A stretch of DNA of 64,000 nucleotides. It comes from Chryseobacterium culicis. Lineage in GTDB: Bacteria; Bacteroidota; Bacteroidia; Flavobacteriales; Weeksellaceae. Numbering within the stretch: position 1 is the first letter of the stretch; each line of letters begins with the position of its first letter. Shown piece by piece: positions 51,728 to 60,496 of this stretch. Under the pieces are notes generated by a model, which searched no databases, was not told where the DNA came from, and saw only the letters and a program-made list of their open reading frames with translations. Made by a program: the position numbers and the translations under genes. Location: the NCBI RefSeq assembly GCF_002979755.1, contig NZ_PCPP01000005.1, positions 124,001 to 188,000 on the forward strand. Reading direction: 5' to 3'.

Positions 51728-52480
51728 ATGAATATTTCAGCATACATTTTAGAATATTTAAAACAATTTGGAACTGCCACGGTTCCAGGCTTTGGGGTGT
51801 TTTCACTGAAAAATTCTAAGGCAATTATCAATTCCGAAAACGGAAGCATCCTGCCTCCTGCCAGTCAGATTGAATTTACAATAGACTACGAAGTACAGGC
51901 TGAAGATCTTACTGCTTTTATTGCAGGACAGAAACAGATGTCCCTGGAAGCTTCAAGAAGTGATCTTAAGATCCAGACTGATTTTTGGAAGAAAAAACTT
52001 CAGGCCGAACAGGTTCTTGAAATTCAAAACCTTGGAACAGTTTTCATTGAAGAAGGGCATACCCATTTCAAAGGAAAAAGAATAGAATCCGGACGTCCTG
52101 ATTTTTACGGACTGGAAGAGATCCGTTTTTCAGATATCAATAACGGGGAAAAGGTAAAAACTTTAGTGAACCGCGAAAAAGATTTTAAATTCAGAAAAAC
52201 AATTCTCTGGGTTTTCCTTCTGATTATTCCGGTTCTAGGAATTTTATATCTGGCATTTACCCAGCAGGAACTTCTTTTTGGAAAAAAATCTTTCAAGAAT
52301 GTTTCCGTACAGACTTCTACCCATCGAATTGTAAAAGATACAGTGAAGGTGATGGTACATACTCCGGAAGCACCCGTTTCAGATTCTTTGAAAAAAGATT
52401 CATTAGTAAAACCTGCCGGAAAAGCAAAACAATCTACCCCGGCCGCTCCAAACAACACTAAGAATAGATGGCAAAAATAA
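51728..52480 (+). CDS. HU-CCDC81-like domain membrane protein
   Basis: A 250-residue protein. Residues 1-135 hold two HU-like domains of the bacterial CCDC81 type (MNISAYILEYLKQFGTATVPGFGVF and the following half with EIQNLGTVFIEEGHTHFKG; given as regions). One membrane helix lies at about 158-178, then a Lys/Pro/Ser-rich extracytoplasmic tail. Many relatives end in a peptidoglycan-binding SPOR domain; this one ends after NNTKNRWQK without it. It overlaps the thioesterase gene by 13 bases, so the two are cotranscribed. It may link nucleoid or cytoplasmic factors to the envelope; this is inference. Confidence 0.75.
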   Translation: MNISAYILEYLKQFGTATVPGFGVFSLKNSKAIINSENGSILPPASQIEFTIDYEVQAEDLTAFIAGQKQMSLEASRSDLKIQTDFWKKKLQAEQVLEIQNLGTVFIEEGHTHFKGKRIESGRPDFYGLEEIRFSDINNGEKVKTLVNREKDFKFRKTILWVFLLIIPVLGILYLAFTQQELLFGKKSFKNVSVQTSTHRIVKDTVKVMVHTPEAPVSDSLKKDSLVKPAGKAKQSTPAAPNNTKNRWQK

Positions 52481-53010
52481 AAAAAGCGTCAGAATCTCTG
52501 ACCATTATGACCAATATCGTTCTTCCGAACGAAACCAACTCTTTAAGAAACCTTTTTGGTGGTGAACTATTAGCAAAAATGGATCGTTGTGCGTCTATTT
52601 CTGCAGCAAGACACTGTGAAAGAAGAGTTGTAACAGCTTCTGTAAACCACGTATCTTTCAATCATCCGATTCCGGAAGGTGGAGTAGTGGTATTGGAATC
52701 TAAAGTTTCCAGAGCATTCTCTACTTCAATGGAAGTGTATGTGGATGTATGGTTGGATGATCCGATCAATCAGAAGAAAATTCACACCAATGCCGGTATT
52801 TATACCTTTGTTGCTGTAGATGAATTCAACCGCCCGATTCCTATCCCGGAAATGGTTCCGGAAACAGAAGAAGAGAAAGAAAGATTTGCTGCGGCTTTCC
52901 GTAGAAAAGAACTTTCATTGATTCTTTCAGGAAGAATGAAACCTCTGGAATCTGTAGAACTTAAAAAGTTATTCCAGGAACCACAGGAGTCTAAGAAAGA
53001 CAAGAAATAA
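52468..53010 (+). CDS. Acyl-CoA thioesterase (hotdog fold)
   Basis: A 180-residue hotdog-fold enzyme. NETNSLRNLFGGELLAKMD contains the Asn-x-x-Gly-x-x-x-Gly-Gly region of the YciA/BFIT type, and VNHVSFNHPIPEGGVVVLESKV and TFVAVDEFNRPIPIPE are typical. It hydrolyses acyl-CoA to free acid and CoA. It overlaps the HU-like gene, so translation is probably coupled. Confidence 0.88.
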   Translation: MAKIKKASESLTIMTNIVLPNETNSLRNLFGGELLAKMDRCASISAARHCERRVVTASVNHVSFNHPIPEGGVVVLESKVSRAFSTSMEVYVDVWLDDPINQKKIHTNAGIYTFVAVDEFNRPIPIPEMVPETEEEKERFAAAFRRKELSLILSGRMKPLESVELKKLFQEPQESKKDKK

Positions 53011-53015
53011 CCTTC

Positions 53016-53069
53016 TTTAAAACACAAAAAACACAAATGTCTTACACAAATTTTCACAAATGGTTTGTG
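53016..53069. repeat. Left flank of the GxxExxY gene, repeated CACAAAT motifs
   Basis: ACACAAATG, ACACAAATTTTC and CACAAATGG follow each other, and a hairpin CACAAA/TTTGTG lies at 53055-53069. These sequences are approximate reverse complements of the right flank at 53487-53525. Confidence 0.5.
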
Positions 53070-53091
53070 CCTGATCAAATGGAAAAAAATA

Positions 53092-53484
53092 ATGAAAATG
53101 GATATTTCAGAAAATGATATATCAAAAATTGTTTATGAAGCTGGGTATATAGTTCATAAAACGTTGGGGCCAGGACTTTTGGAAAGTGCTTATGAAGAAT
53201 GTTTATTTTATGAATTAAATAAATATAACCTTCTTGTAGAAAGACAAAAGCCCATGCCATTAGTTTATGATGATGTGAAAATGGATGTTGGCTATAGGCT
53301 TGACTTTTTGATTGAGAAAAAATTTGTGCTGGAAATAAAATCTATAGAATCATTACAAGATATTCATTTAGCACAAATACTTACATACCTTCGTTTAAGT
53401 AATTGTAAACTTGGAATGTTGATTAACTTTAATACGCTTCAATTTAAAAATGGAGTTAAGAGAGTGATTAACGGGATATTGTAA
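53092..53484 (+). CDS. GxxExxY protein (PD-(D/E)XK superfamily)
   Basis: A 130-residue protein with the family signature GLLESAYEECL (G-x2-E-x2-Y) near residue 30 and a nuclease-like core YRLDFLIEKKFVLEIKSIE, where Asp, Glu and Lys fit the D...E-x-K active site. The ATG at 53092 (53098 is also possible) is chosen over a TTG at 53065, which lies in the flanking repeat. The family is widespread and often surrounded by inverted repeats; its biological role is not established. It sits alone between a thioesterase and a dehydrogenase. Confidence 0.85.
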   Translation: MKMDISENDISKIVYEAGYIVHKTLGPGLLESAYEECLFYELNKYNLLVERQKPMPLVYDDVKMDVGYRLDFLIEKKFVLEIKSIESLQDIHLAQILTYLRLSNCKLGMLINFNTLQFKNGVKRVINGIL

Positions 53485-53486
53485 TT

Positions 53487-53525
53487 TGTGTTATTCGTGA
53501 AATAAATTAGTGTCATTCGTGTTTA
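53487..53525. repeat. Right flank of the GxxExxY gene
   Basis: TTTGTGTTATTCGTG and AGTGTCATTCGTGTTT form a direct pair whose reverse complement resembles the left flank. This is a typical Bacteroidota intergenic repeat pattern. Confidence 0.5.
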
Positions 53526-53529
53526 AATT

Positions 53530-54459
53530 ATGAAAATACTTCTTTTAGATAAAAACCATCCTCTTATTACTGATCAGCTTTTGGCTCAGAATTTTGTATT
53601 GGAAGAGGATTTTACGTCGTCCTATGATGAGGTTTGTGATAAAATTGAGAATTACGACGGTATTATTATCAGAAGCCGTATTCCTTTAGACAAAAACTTT
53701 CTGGAAAAAGGTAAGAATCTGAAGTTTATTGCAAGAGTAGGAGCCGGAATGGAAAATATTGATATTCCTGTTGCCGAAAAACTGGGGATTCAATTAATCA
53801 ATTCTCCGGAAGGAAACAGAGATTCTGTAGCAGAGCATGTAGTAGGAATGCTGCTTGTCATCATGAACAGACTTTTTATAGCTTCTCAGGAAGTGAAAAA
53901 CGGGATCTGGAAACGTGAAGAAAACAGAGGGGATGAGCTGTTAGGAAAAACAGTCGGATTAATTGGGTATGGAAATATGGGGAAAGCTACGGCAAAAAGA
54001 CTTTCCGGTTTTGGATGTAAAGTGATTTTCCATGATATACTTCCTGATCTTTCTGATGAATATGCAACACAGGTTTCACTGGAAGAACTGAAGCAGTCTG
54101 CAGAAGTTGTAAGCTTACATATTCCTTTAACTTCGGAAACTCATTATCTTATTGATGAAACTTTCATTGCAGAAATGAAAAATGATTTTTACTTTGTGAA
54201 TACAGCAAGAGGAAAGAATGTAAAAACTAAATGTTTAGTAGAAGCGTTGAAAGCAGGAAAAGTAAAAGGTACTTGTCTGGATGTATTGGAGTATGAAAAG
54301 TCTTCTTTCGAGAATATTGAGGCCGAAAATGAAGATTTAAAATATCTTCTCGAATCTGAAAAAGCCATTGTAACGCCACACATTGCTGGCTGGACGTATC
54401 AGAGCAAAGAAAAACTGGCCCAGTTTATTGTAGATAAAATAGTAGCTTCACATTGTTAA
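53530..54459 (+). CDS. D-isomer-specific 2-hydroxyacid dehydrogenase
   Basis: A 309-residue NAD-dependent enzyme. The nucleotide-binding fold is marked by GLIGYGNMGKATAKRLSGFG. RVGAGMENIDIP and SPEGNRDSVAEHVVGM are typical, and catalytic residues are Arg in NTARGKN, Glu in the LEYEKSS region and His in TPHIAGW. It resembles phosphoglycerate dehydrogenase-like enzymes but lacks an ACT domain. The substrate is not certain. A terminator follows. Confidence 0.9.
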   Translation: MKILLLDKNHPLITDQLLAQNFVLEEDFTSSYDEVCDKIENYDGIIIRSRIPLDKNFLEKGKNLKFIARVGAGMENIDIPVAEKLGIQLINSPEGNRDSVAEHVVGMLLVIMNRLFIASQEVKNGIWKREENRGDELLGKTVGLIGYGNMGKATAKRLSGFGCKVIFHDILPDLSDEYATQVSLEELKQSAEVVSLHIPLTSETHYLIDETFIAEMKNDFYFVNTARGKNVKTKCLVEALKAGKVKGTCLDVLEYEKSSFENIEAENEDLKYLLESEKAIVTPHIAGWTYQSKEKLAQFIVDKIVASHC

Positions 54460-54481
54460 GCTAAAGAAATATATAAAAGAT

Positions 54482-54517
54482 AAAAAGCGAATTTACGAAA
54501 AGTGAACTCGCTTTTTT
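54482..54517 (+). terminator. Rho-independent terminator after the dehydrogenase
   Basis: AAAAAGCGA (54482-54490) and TCGCTTTTTT (54508-54517) pair and end in T residues. Confidence 0.82.
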
Positions 54518-54524
54518 ATTAACT

Positions 54525-54653
54525 ATGAACACGTTTTTAATTGTTGTCGCTGTAGGGTTTTTTGTTGTATTTACAGTGGGAATTCGTAGTAAGAGAAAAT
54601 TTAAATGTCCACTAGAATATGAATCATTTAAAATGGGAAAGACTGAGGATTAG
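54525..54653 (+). CDS. Possible 42-residue membrane peptide
   Basis: ATG 54525 to TAG 54653 encodes a hydrophobic helix (about 4-20, FLIVVAVGFFVVFTVGI) followed by a basic RSKRKFK and a short polar tail. It follows a terminator and precedes the Gly-Gly peptide gene. Small size and lack of homologue recognition make it uncertain; it could also be a chance ORF. Confidence 0.4.
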   Translation: MNTFLIVVAVGFFVVFTVGIRSKRKFKCPLEYESFKMGKTED

Positions 54654-54768
54654 TCTCTATGTATAAACTAAGAAGAAATCTACAAGTTTATTTATTATAA
54701 TAAAATTCCCTAATGAGTGATTGAATAATTATATATATTTACAGTCCAATTCTAAAATATTTATTATA

Positions 54769-54942
54769 ATGAACAATTTAAGACAAGTTTCAAAAGAGCA
54801 ATTAAAAAAAGTTTTTGGAGGAACAGGCCCTCAGGTTAACTGTCATTGTAGCCCATCGGGATCAGGAAAACCTGCGATCGATATTATTGCTGATAATGCG
54901 GTTGATTGCTTTAATAAATGTGAGGAGTATAGAAATAATTAA
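54769..54942 (+). CDS. Cys-rich peptide precursor with Gly-Gly leader
   Basis: A 57-residue peptide with leader MNNLRQVSKEQLKKVFGG and a Gly-Gly cleavage site at 17-18. The 39-residue core has Cys25, Cys27, Cys47 and Cys51. ATG 54769 is preferred over an in-frame TTG at 54721, whose extension would break the leader pattern. Next come a secreted TlpA-like protein and a GLPGLI protein. No C39 peptidase, exporter or maturase is present in the window. The function is unknown. Confidence 0.68.
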   Translation: MNNLRQVSKEQLKKVFGGTGPQVNCHCSPSGSGKPAIDIIADNAVDCFNKCEEYRNN

Positions 54943-54966
54943 AATTTTTCAATTTGCCCTTCACAA

Positions 54967-55839
54967 ATGAAACAGTCATTTTTAGGTAAGAGGATATTCT
55001 GTATCCTCTTATTCAGTTCTTCAGTATTATCATCTCAAAAAATTACTATTATTAATAACAATACCGGATCGGTTACTATTAAAAATAATAAGACAGAAGT
55101 GATATTAAAAGACGGGAATAAAAAGGAATTCTCCGGTATAGTAAATAAAATTTCAATTAAAGGGACTCAAGATCTGGATAGATCTTTGACGATATATCTT
55201 GAACCTACCGAAAAATTAATATTAACTATAAAGAATAATACAATTGTTTATCAAGGAGATCAAGCCGCTATTAATGAATATCTCAATGAAAAATTAAATG
55301 TAGATACATATGGGAAAATGAAGGACTATTTACAGGCAAGTGAAAAAAAGAGTTTGAGCCCTTTAAAAATAAATTCCGAACTATTTCTTACAAACATTTT
55401 AAAGAAAGTAAATTTAAAATCTATAATTATTTCTTCAGAAGATACTAATTCTACGAAAAAAATAAAAACTCATATAAAGTATAACTGGCTTTATACCATT
55501 TTTTCTTCTGTTATTAGCTTAAAGGATAAAAATTTCAGTAAAGAAGTTATTAACTATTATTATCAGAAATATATTGAATCGGATACTGCAGAATTCAGCT
55601 GCAATGGAGCATTCCAATATAGCGTTATGGAAATATTAATAAAAAATAAAGATATAGTATCTGCTCAATTTCCGATGTATACTATTGTTGAACATTCTGA
55701 TTCTGATAATATAAATCAGTATCTTCCAAAAACTTGTCAAAAATATTTTTTTTTCAATAAATACCGCTACTTTGAGCATATTAATGACCCTCAGAAAGAT
55801 TATTATGAAAAAGTTCTAAATGAAAAATTTACCGATTAA
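54967..55839 (+). CDS. Secreted protein resembling the N-terminal part of TlpA-like reductases
   Basis: A 290-residue protein with a signal peptide (about 1-23, ending SSVLSSQ). Residues 60-110 (LDRSLTIYLEPTEKLILTIKNN and QGDQAAINEYLNEKL as regions) resemble the DUF4369-like domain ahead of thioredoxin folds in Bacteroidota TlpA proteins, but no CxxC thioredoxin motif follows. It is AT-rich and begins 24 bases after the peptide gene. The assignment is tentative; a stand-alone binding or scaffold role is possible. Confidence 0.5.
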   Translation: MKQSFLGKRIFCILLFSSSVLSSQKITIINNNTGSVTIKNNKTEVILKDGNKKEFSGIVNKISIKGTQDLDRSLTIYLEPTEKLILTIKNNTIVYQGDQAAINEYLNEKLNVDTYGKMKDYLQASEKKSLSPLKINSELFLTNILKKVNLKSIIISSEDTNSTKKIKTHIKYNWLYTIFSSVISLKDKNFSKEVINYYYQKYIESDTAEFSCNGAFQYSVMEILIKNKDIVSAQFPMYTIVEHSDSDNINQYLPKTCQKYFFFNKYRYFEHINDPQKDYYEKVLNEKFTD

Positions 55840-55849
55840 TTACTATACA

Positions 55850-56662
55850 ATGCGAAAGTTTATATTTTATTTATATATTTTTTTATCATCATGTACTTAT
55901 ATAGCTGCGCAAAATTATCAGGTCACATATGAAGTACAATTTAAGCCAGTAAAGGAGAAAGATTCATTAGTAAAAGAATATATGGCTCTCAAAATAATTG
56001 CTAATCAAAGTATTTTTTATAACCTAAATAAAGAAAAAATTGATTCTCTAGTCAGTAAGTTGGATTATAAAGGAGTATCAGCAATTAAAAATTCTTTTTT
56101 AAGAATAAAAGTATTCAAAGACTTTTCAAAAGATTATTTTACTATAGGTGGTAATTTTAACCAATTCAATTATTGGTATAAAGAAAATAAGATTAATTTT
56201 TACGATTTAAAGAAGTATGGTAAATATAAGGGCTATATGGCCAATGAAGCATTCGCCGATTTTGGGAAAAGAGTATGGCACGTTTTATATACCAATGATA
56301 TTCCAATCAATGATGGTCCTTATGTTTTTTCAGGATTACCCGGTTTAGTTATTAAAGCAGAGTCACTAGATGGAAATTATAGTTTTGAATTAATTGGAAT
56401 TAAAAAATTAGAGAATCAGCCTGAAATGAAGGCTATCAAAGAAAACATAAGAAAAGAGAAACTAAAAAAGAATATTAATGACTTTATAAAAGATCCTGCG
56501 GCTCATAATATTAACTTTAAAAATGATTTGGGAGATAGTTTTAGTTATGAATTTAAAGGGATTAAAGACAATAATTATAATGCTACAAATGAATATTTAA
56601 ATAAAATATTTAATCAATTCAATAACTATCCAGATAAGGACATTCCTATTATAACATTTTAG
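55850..56662 (+). CDS. GLPGLI-family protein
   Basis: A 270-residue secreted protein with signal MRKFIFYLYIFLSSCTYIAAQ and the family motif GLPGLVIKAES around residue 163, followed by YSFELIGIKK. GLPGLI proteins are Bacteroidota-specific, of unknown function, and often lie near TonB receptors or Gly-Gly peptide genes. ATG 55850 is chosen over an upstream in-frame ATG 55820, which lacks a signal. The start is 10 bases after the preceding gene, so it is likely cotranscribed. Confidence 0.85.
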   Translation: MRKFIFYLYIFLSSCTYIAAQNYQVTYEVQFKPVKEKDSLVKEYMALKIIANQSIFYNLNKEKIDSLVSKLDYKGVSAIKNSFLRIKVFKDFSKDYFTIGGNFNQFNYWYKENKINFYDLKKYGKYKGYMANEAFADFGKRVWHVLYTNDIPINDGPYVFSGLPGLVIKAESLDGNYSFELIGIKKLENQPEMKAIKENIRKEKLKKNINDFIKDPAAHNINFKNDLGDSFSYEFKGIKDNNYNATNEYLNKIFNQFNNYPDKDIPIITF

Positions 56663-56863
56663 AAATTCTGTACTGTTTTATAAATTACCAGGATAAGGCA
56701 CTATGATTGAGTTGGATTAGGTCAGAACAGGATTGAAGAATCTTAGAACAGTTCTTGTCCAAATTTCACTTTTTCTCTCATGAATGTTAAATAATTCATA
56801 ATGTCCACCTCATGTTTATTATTTATTTTGAGTTTTATTAAATTGCCGCTCATTTTGAATCTC

Positions 56864-58126
56864 ATGACGACGCGTAATTTTGTACTTATCTTAACTGTTT
56901 TCTTATCAATATTTTCTTGTAAAAAAAAGTCTGAAGCTAAAGGTGCTTCGGCTGAAAATACAACCAATCTTCCTAACTATGGAAACGTAGATCTGGGAGA
57001 TGTCTTCACGAAAGGTGATGGACAGCTTCTAAACAGACAGACTACGGTAAGTTATATCGATCAGTATTACAAAAAGATATGGGAAGCAGGAGATCTTAGT
57101 GGCGGAATTCTTGTTGCCAAAGGTGATGAAATTCTATATGAGAACTACAGAGGTTTTGGAAGAGAAGGAAATCAGATGCCTATTGATAAAAATACACCTT
57201 TACATGTAGCGTCAGTTTCAAAGACCTTAACTGCAATGGCAATGATGAAGCTAATTGAAGCTGGTAAAATAAAACTTACAGATCATCTTACTCAGTTTTT
57301 TCCAGGATTTCCTTATCCTAATGTTACCGTTCAGACGTTATTAGATCAAAGAAGTGGTCTTCCGAAATACGAATACTTTATTACTAAAATACAGCCTGCA
57401 CCGACTGAACTTTCCAAGCCATTCATTACCAATCAGGATGTATTGAATATGATTATCAAATACAAGCCTGATCTGGCAAGAGATACGGATACAGGGTTTA
57501 TGTACTGTAATACCAACTTTGCTTTATTGGCTTTATTGGTTGAAAAAGTTACCAAAACTCCTTTCCCTCAAGCCATGAAAGAAATGGTTTTCACTCCGCT
57601 GAAAATGAATAATACATACATTTTCCAGGAGAAAGATATTCCTACCGCTTCACAGTCATTCTATTATGGAGGAAACAAACTGTATCCTTTAGACAGACTG
57701 GATCTTATTTACGGAGATAAAAATGTATACACTACCCCAAGAGATTTATACAATTTCTCAAAAGCAATGTTTTCAAAAAATTTCCTTAAACCGGAGCTGA
57801 TGGAAATGGTATTTACTCCTTATAGCAATGAAAAAGCAGGAATGAATAACTATGGCTTAGGGTTCAGAATGAAAATATTTGATAACGGAGAAAAACTGAC
57901 ATATCATAACGGATGGTGGCATGGTACGAATTCCGTATTTGCCCACCTTTTAAAATCTAAAGTGACCATTGTAGCTATTGGAAACAAATATTCAAACAAA
58001 GTATATACAGCCCTTGCATTATCAGGCTTATTCGAAGATTTCCCTTTGCAGAAGGATAAGCTTCATACCGTGATGAATGACAATAAAGATACTTTGAATT
58101 CCGGACAGGAAGTTTTTGGAGAATAA
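56864..58126 (+). CDS. Serine hydrolase (class C beta-lactamase-like) lipoprotein
   Basis: A 420-residue protein. MTTRNFVLILTVFLSIFSC is a lipoprotein signal, which sets the start at 56864 instead of the in-frame ATG at 56801. The hydrolase fold has the nucleophile motif SVSK (HVASVSKTLTAMAM), YCNTNFALLALL as the Y-x-N motif and HNGWWHGTNS as the third motif. Such enzymes hydrolyse amides or esters in the periplasm or at the cell surface; substrate unknown. The 200-base gap before it (56663-56863) shows no gene. Confidence 0.88.
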   Translation: MTTRNFVLILTVFLSIFSCKKKSEAKGASAENTTNLPNYGNVDLGDVFTKGDGQLLNRQTTVSYIDQYYKKIWEAGDLSGGILVAKGDEILYENYRGFGREGNQMPIDKNTPLHVASVSKTLTAMAMMKLIEAGKIKLTDHLTQFFPGFPYPNVTVQTLLDQRSGLPKYEYFITKIQPAPTELSKPFITNQDVLNMIIKYKPDLARDTDTGFMYCNTNFALLALLVEKVTKTPFPQAMKEMVFTPLKMNNTYIFQEKDIPTASQSFYYGGNKLYPLDRLDLIYGDKNVYTTPRDLYNFSKAMFSKNFLKPELMEMVFTPYSNEKAGMNNYGLGFRMKIFDNGEKLTYHNGWWHGTNSVFAHLLKSKVTIVAIGNKYSNKVYTALALSGLFEDFPLQKDKLHTVMNDNKDTLNSGQEVFGE

Positions 58127-58130
58127 TGTT

Positions 58131-58138
58131 TACTTTTG
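58131..58138 (+). promoter_or_regulatory. -7 element before the Ig-like lipoprotein gene
   Basis: TACTTTTG matches TAnnTTTG, 13 bases before ATG 58152. Confidence 0.4.
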
Positions 58139-58151
58139 CCTAAACATTTTC

Positions 58152-59930
58152 ATGAAAAGGTTTCTTTTATTATTCGTTATCTGTTTTCTTGTTCATTCTT
58201 GTGCAAGAGTAGGATCTCCTGTTGGAGGGCCTAAAGATACCCTTGCACCAAAGTTTTTAAGCTCAAACATTGATACCACAAGAATTAATGTCAAAAGAGA
58301 TATTCGCGAACTCCGTCTGGATTTTGATGAATATGTGACCTTAAAGGACATCAACAAAAATTTGATTATTTCACCTCCTATAAAAGGGATAACAAGGATT
58401 CTTCCTTCGAATATAGCCAATAAATTTGTACTGATCCAGTGGACGGATACTCTTCAGGCCAATACAACTTATAATTTCAATTTTGGAAATTCAATTGTTG
58501 ATAATAATGAATCCAATATACTGAGGTATTTTAATTTTGCTTTTTCCACAGGAAATAAACTGGATGATCTTTATGTGAGCGGTGAAGTAAAGGATGCATT
58601 GGATATTAAAAAGAAAACCGGAACAACAACGGAGAATAAACTGGTGGTGGGATTGTATCAGGTAAAAGACACCATGGATTACAAGAAAAAGCCTTACTAT
58701 ATCACCAAGGTGGATGAAGACGGATATTATGAATTAAACTATCTGACCCCAGGGAAATATAAAATTATTGCTTTTGAAGATGAGAATGGAAATTCTATGT
58801 ATGATCCGGGTAAAGAAAAAGTAGGATTCCAGAAAGATCCGATTAATGTTGAAAAATCTATTTCAGGATTAAATCTAAAAGTATATCCTTCCAAAAAGCC
58901 TGTGAAATATGTAGAAATGAAAGAAACTGCAGGAGGTGTTCTGATGACATTCGAGGGGAATCCTGAGGAAGTAAAAGTTCAATCATTGAATGAGAAATTG
59001 AAGGATGTGAAAATAACACACAATCCAAAATCTGATTCCGTTAGAATCTGGTTTGATGCAGTGAAAGATGACGTGGGGCAGACCGCCAATGAAAAGCTTA
59101 TATTCACACATAATAAAGGTCCGAAAAAAGACAGTGCTTACAGCGTTTCCTTATTTTACAGATATAATAAGAAGAATGCTATGGATGTCTTCAGTGATAA
59201 TGATGGAACTTCCATCGCTCCAAAAGCCGATTTAAAAATTGCTTCCAACTATATCGTCGATAAAATTGATCCTTCAAAATGGACACTGAAAATTAAAGGA
59301 GACAGCTTGACAACCTTGCCATTTACCGCAAAAATTTCAGAAACAAATCCTTATCAGATTCAGGTTCAGTCAGATTTTGTGATGGGAAAAAGCTATGAGC
59401 TTACCGTTCCTAAGGAAACGATATCCTCATTCTATACAAAAAATACACAATCTAAGCGTTTCGACTTTGATGTGGCTAAAGTAGACCAGTTTGGAAGTGT
59501 TGAATTCTCTATTTCGAATGCGCCAACTACCAATTATTGGATTCAGCTGGTAGATTCTTCAGACAAGATAGCCTATCAGAAATATATCAAAGGAGATCAT
59601 ATAAAATTTGATATCCTGAAACCTGGAGAATATATTGTAAGAATTCTGGTGGATAATAACGGCAATAAATATTGGGATGAAGCAGACTTTGCTAATGATG
59701 TTTTTGCTGAGGATGCTTATATTTTCTACAAAAAAGTAATTGTCAGAGGTCTATGGGAAACAAGGGAAGAATGGGATCTGAAAGATTCCAGAACACTTGA
59801 TAATCCTAAAGGAACAACAGCTCCTGCACCAACTCCTGTCGTGGAAACACCACCAGCTGCAGCTGAAGTGAAACAGGAAGTTAAGAAAGAATTGAAATCC
59901 TCCAATGCTGTTCTAACTCCGGTAAAGTAA
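58152..59930 (+). CDS. Large lipoprotein with Ig-like domains
   Basis: A 592-residue protein with signal MKRFLLLFVICFLVHSC and lipidation at Cys17, followed by ARVGSPVGGPKDTLAPKFL, the entry to an SbsA-type Ig-like domain (about 25-140, ending FNFAFSTG). A carboxypeptidase-regulatory-like segment follows (GYYELNYLTPGKYKIIAFED) and recurs near the C terminus (FDILKPGEYIVRILVDNNGN). The end is Pro/Ala/Thr/Val-rich. It is probably an outer-membrane surface lipoprotein. The start at 58152 is chosen for the signal; the upstream ATG 58116 overlaps the hydrolase. Confidence 0.85.
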   Translation: MKRFLLLFVICFLVHSCARVGSPVGGPKDTLAPKFLSSNIDTTRINVKRDIRELRLDFDEYVTLKDINKNLIISPPIKGITRILPSNIANKFVLIQWTDTLQANTTYNFNFGNSIVDNNESNILRYFNFAFSTGNKLDDLYVSGEVKDALDIKKKTGTTTENKLVVGLYQVKDTMDYKKKPYYITKVDEDGYYELNYLTPGKYKIIAFEDENGNSMYDPGKEKVGFQKDPINVEKSISGLNLKVYPSKKPVKYVEMKETAGGVLMTFEGNPEEVKVQSLNEKLKDVKITHNPKSDSVRIWFDAVKDDVGQTANEKLIFTHNKGPKKDSAYSVSLFYRYNKKNAMDVFSDNDGTSIAPKADLKIASNYIVDKIDPSKWTLKIKGDSLTTLPFTAKISETNPYQIQVQSDFVMGKSYELTVPKETISSFYTKNTQSKRFDFDVAKVDQFGSVEFSISNAPTTNYWIQLVDSSDKIAYQKYIKGDHIKFDILKPGEYIVRILVDNNGNKYWDEADFANDVFAEDAYIFYKKVIVRGLWETREEWDLKDSRTLDNPKGTTAPAPTPVVETPPAAAEVKQEVKKELKSSNAVLTPVK

Positions 59931-59934
59931 GCTG

Positions 59935-60393
59935 ATGAAAATAGTTAAGAAAATAGTATTCTGGACATTGGTAGCATTTGCTCTGATTCAATTTTTTCCT
60001 ATCGACAGAACCAATAAACCTGTTGATTCTGCTGTAAACTTTGTGGAGGCAAGGAAATCACCGGAAAAGATCAGAACACTGCTTAAAAATGCCTGTTATG
60101 ACTGTCATTCCAATGAGACGGTTTATCCAAAGTATGCCTTTATTGCTCCCGTTTCATGGTCTGTAAAAAGCCATGTGAATGAAGGCAGGGAACATCTGAA
60201 TTTTTCTACCTGGGGAAATTATAATAAGGATTTGAAGGAGAGTATGCTTACGAAATCTATTCAAACAATCCAGAACAGGACAATGCCAATGCCTGGTTAT
60301 ATTGTCTATCATCCAGAAGCCAATCTTTCAGAAGCAGAAAGAGCATTATTGATTCAGTACTTTGAAGAAATGCTTAAGGCTAAAACATATTAA
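59935..60393 (+). CDS. Haem-binding domain protein
   Basis: A 152-residue protein with one N-terminal membrane helix (about 6-21) and the haem site CYDCHSNETVYPKY (Cys-x2-Cys-His). APVSWSVKSHVNEGREHLNFS and a Met-rich IQNRTMPMPGY match the Bacteroidota haem_bd family, a monohaem periplasmic c-type protein. It starts 4 bases after the Ig-like lipoprotein gene, so they are probably cotranscribed. Its electron partner is unknown. Confidence 0.85.
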   Translation: MKIVKKIVFWTLVAFALIQFFPIDRTNKPVDSAVNFVEARKSPEKIRTLLKNACYDCHSNETVYPKYAFIAPVSWSVKSHVNEGREHLNFSTWGNYNKDLKESMLTKSIQTIQNRTMPMPGYIVYHPEANLSEAERALLIQYFEEMLKAKTY

Positions 60394-60410
60394 TTCAATC
60401 ATAAAAAAAA

Positions 60411-60481
60411 CTCTCGCAGATTTTACAGATCCAGCAGATAATTGTGTTTACAATCTGCTCAATTTGCAAAATCTGCGAGAG
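60411..60481. repeat. Palindromic TCTGCGAGAG element (REP-like)
   Basis: CTCTCGCAGATTTT (60411-60424) and AAAATCTGCGAGAG (60468-60481) pair perfectly over 14 bases, and inner GCAGAT/ATCTGC also pair. It lies between convergent genes, flanked by A and T tracts, so it may also serve as a terminator. Confidence 0.75.
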
Positions 60482-60496
60482 AATATATTACAAAAA

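Noticed and set aside
56801..56863. N-terminal extension of the serine hydrolase
   Set aside because: The lipoprotein signal starting at 56864 would become internal.
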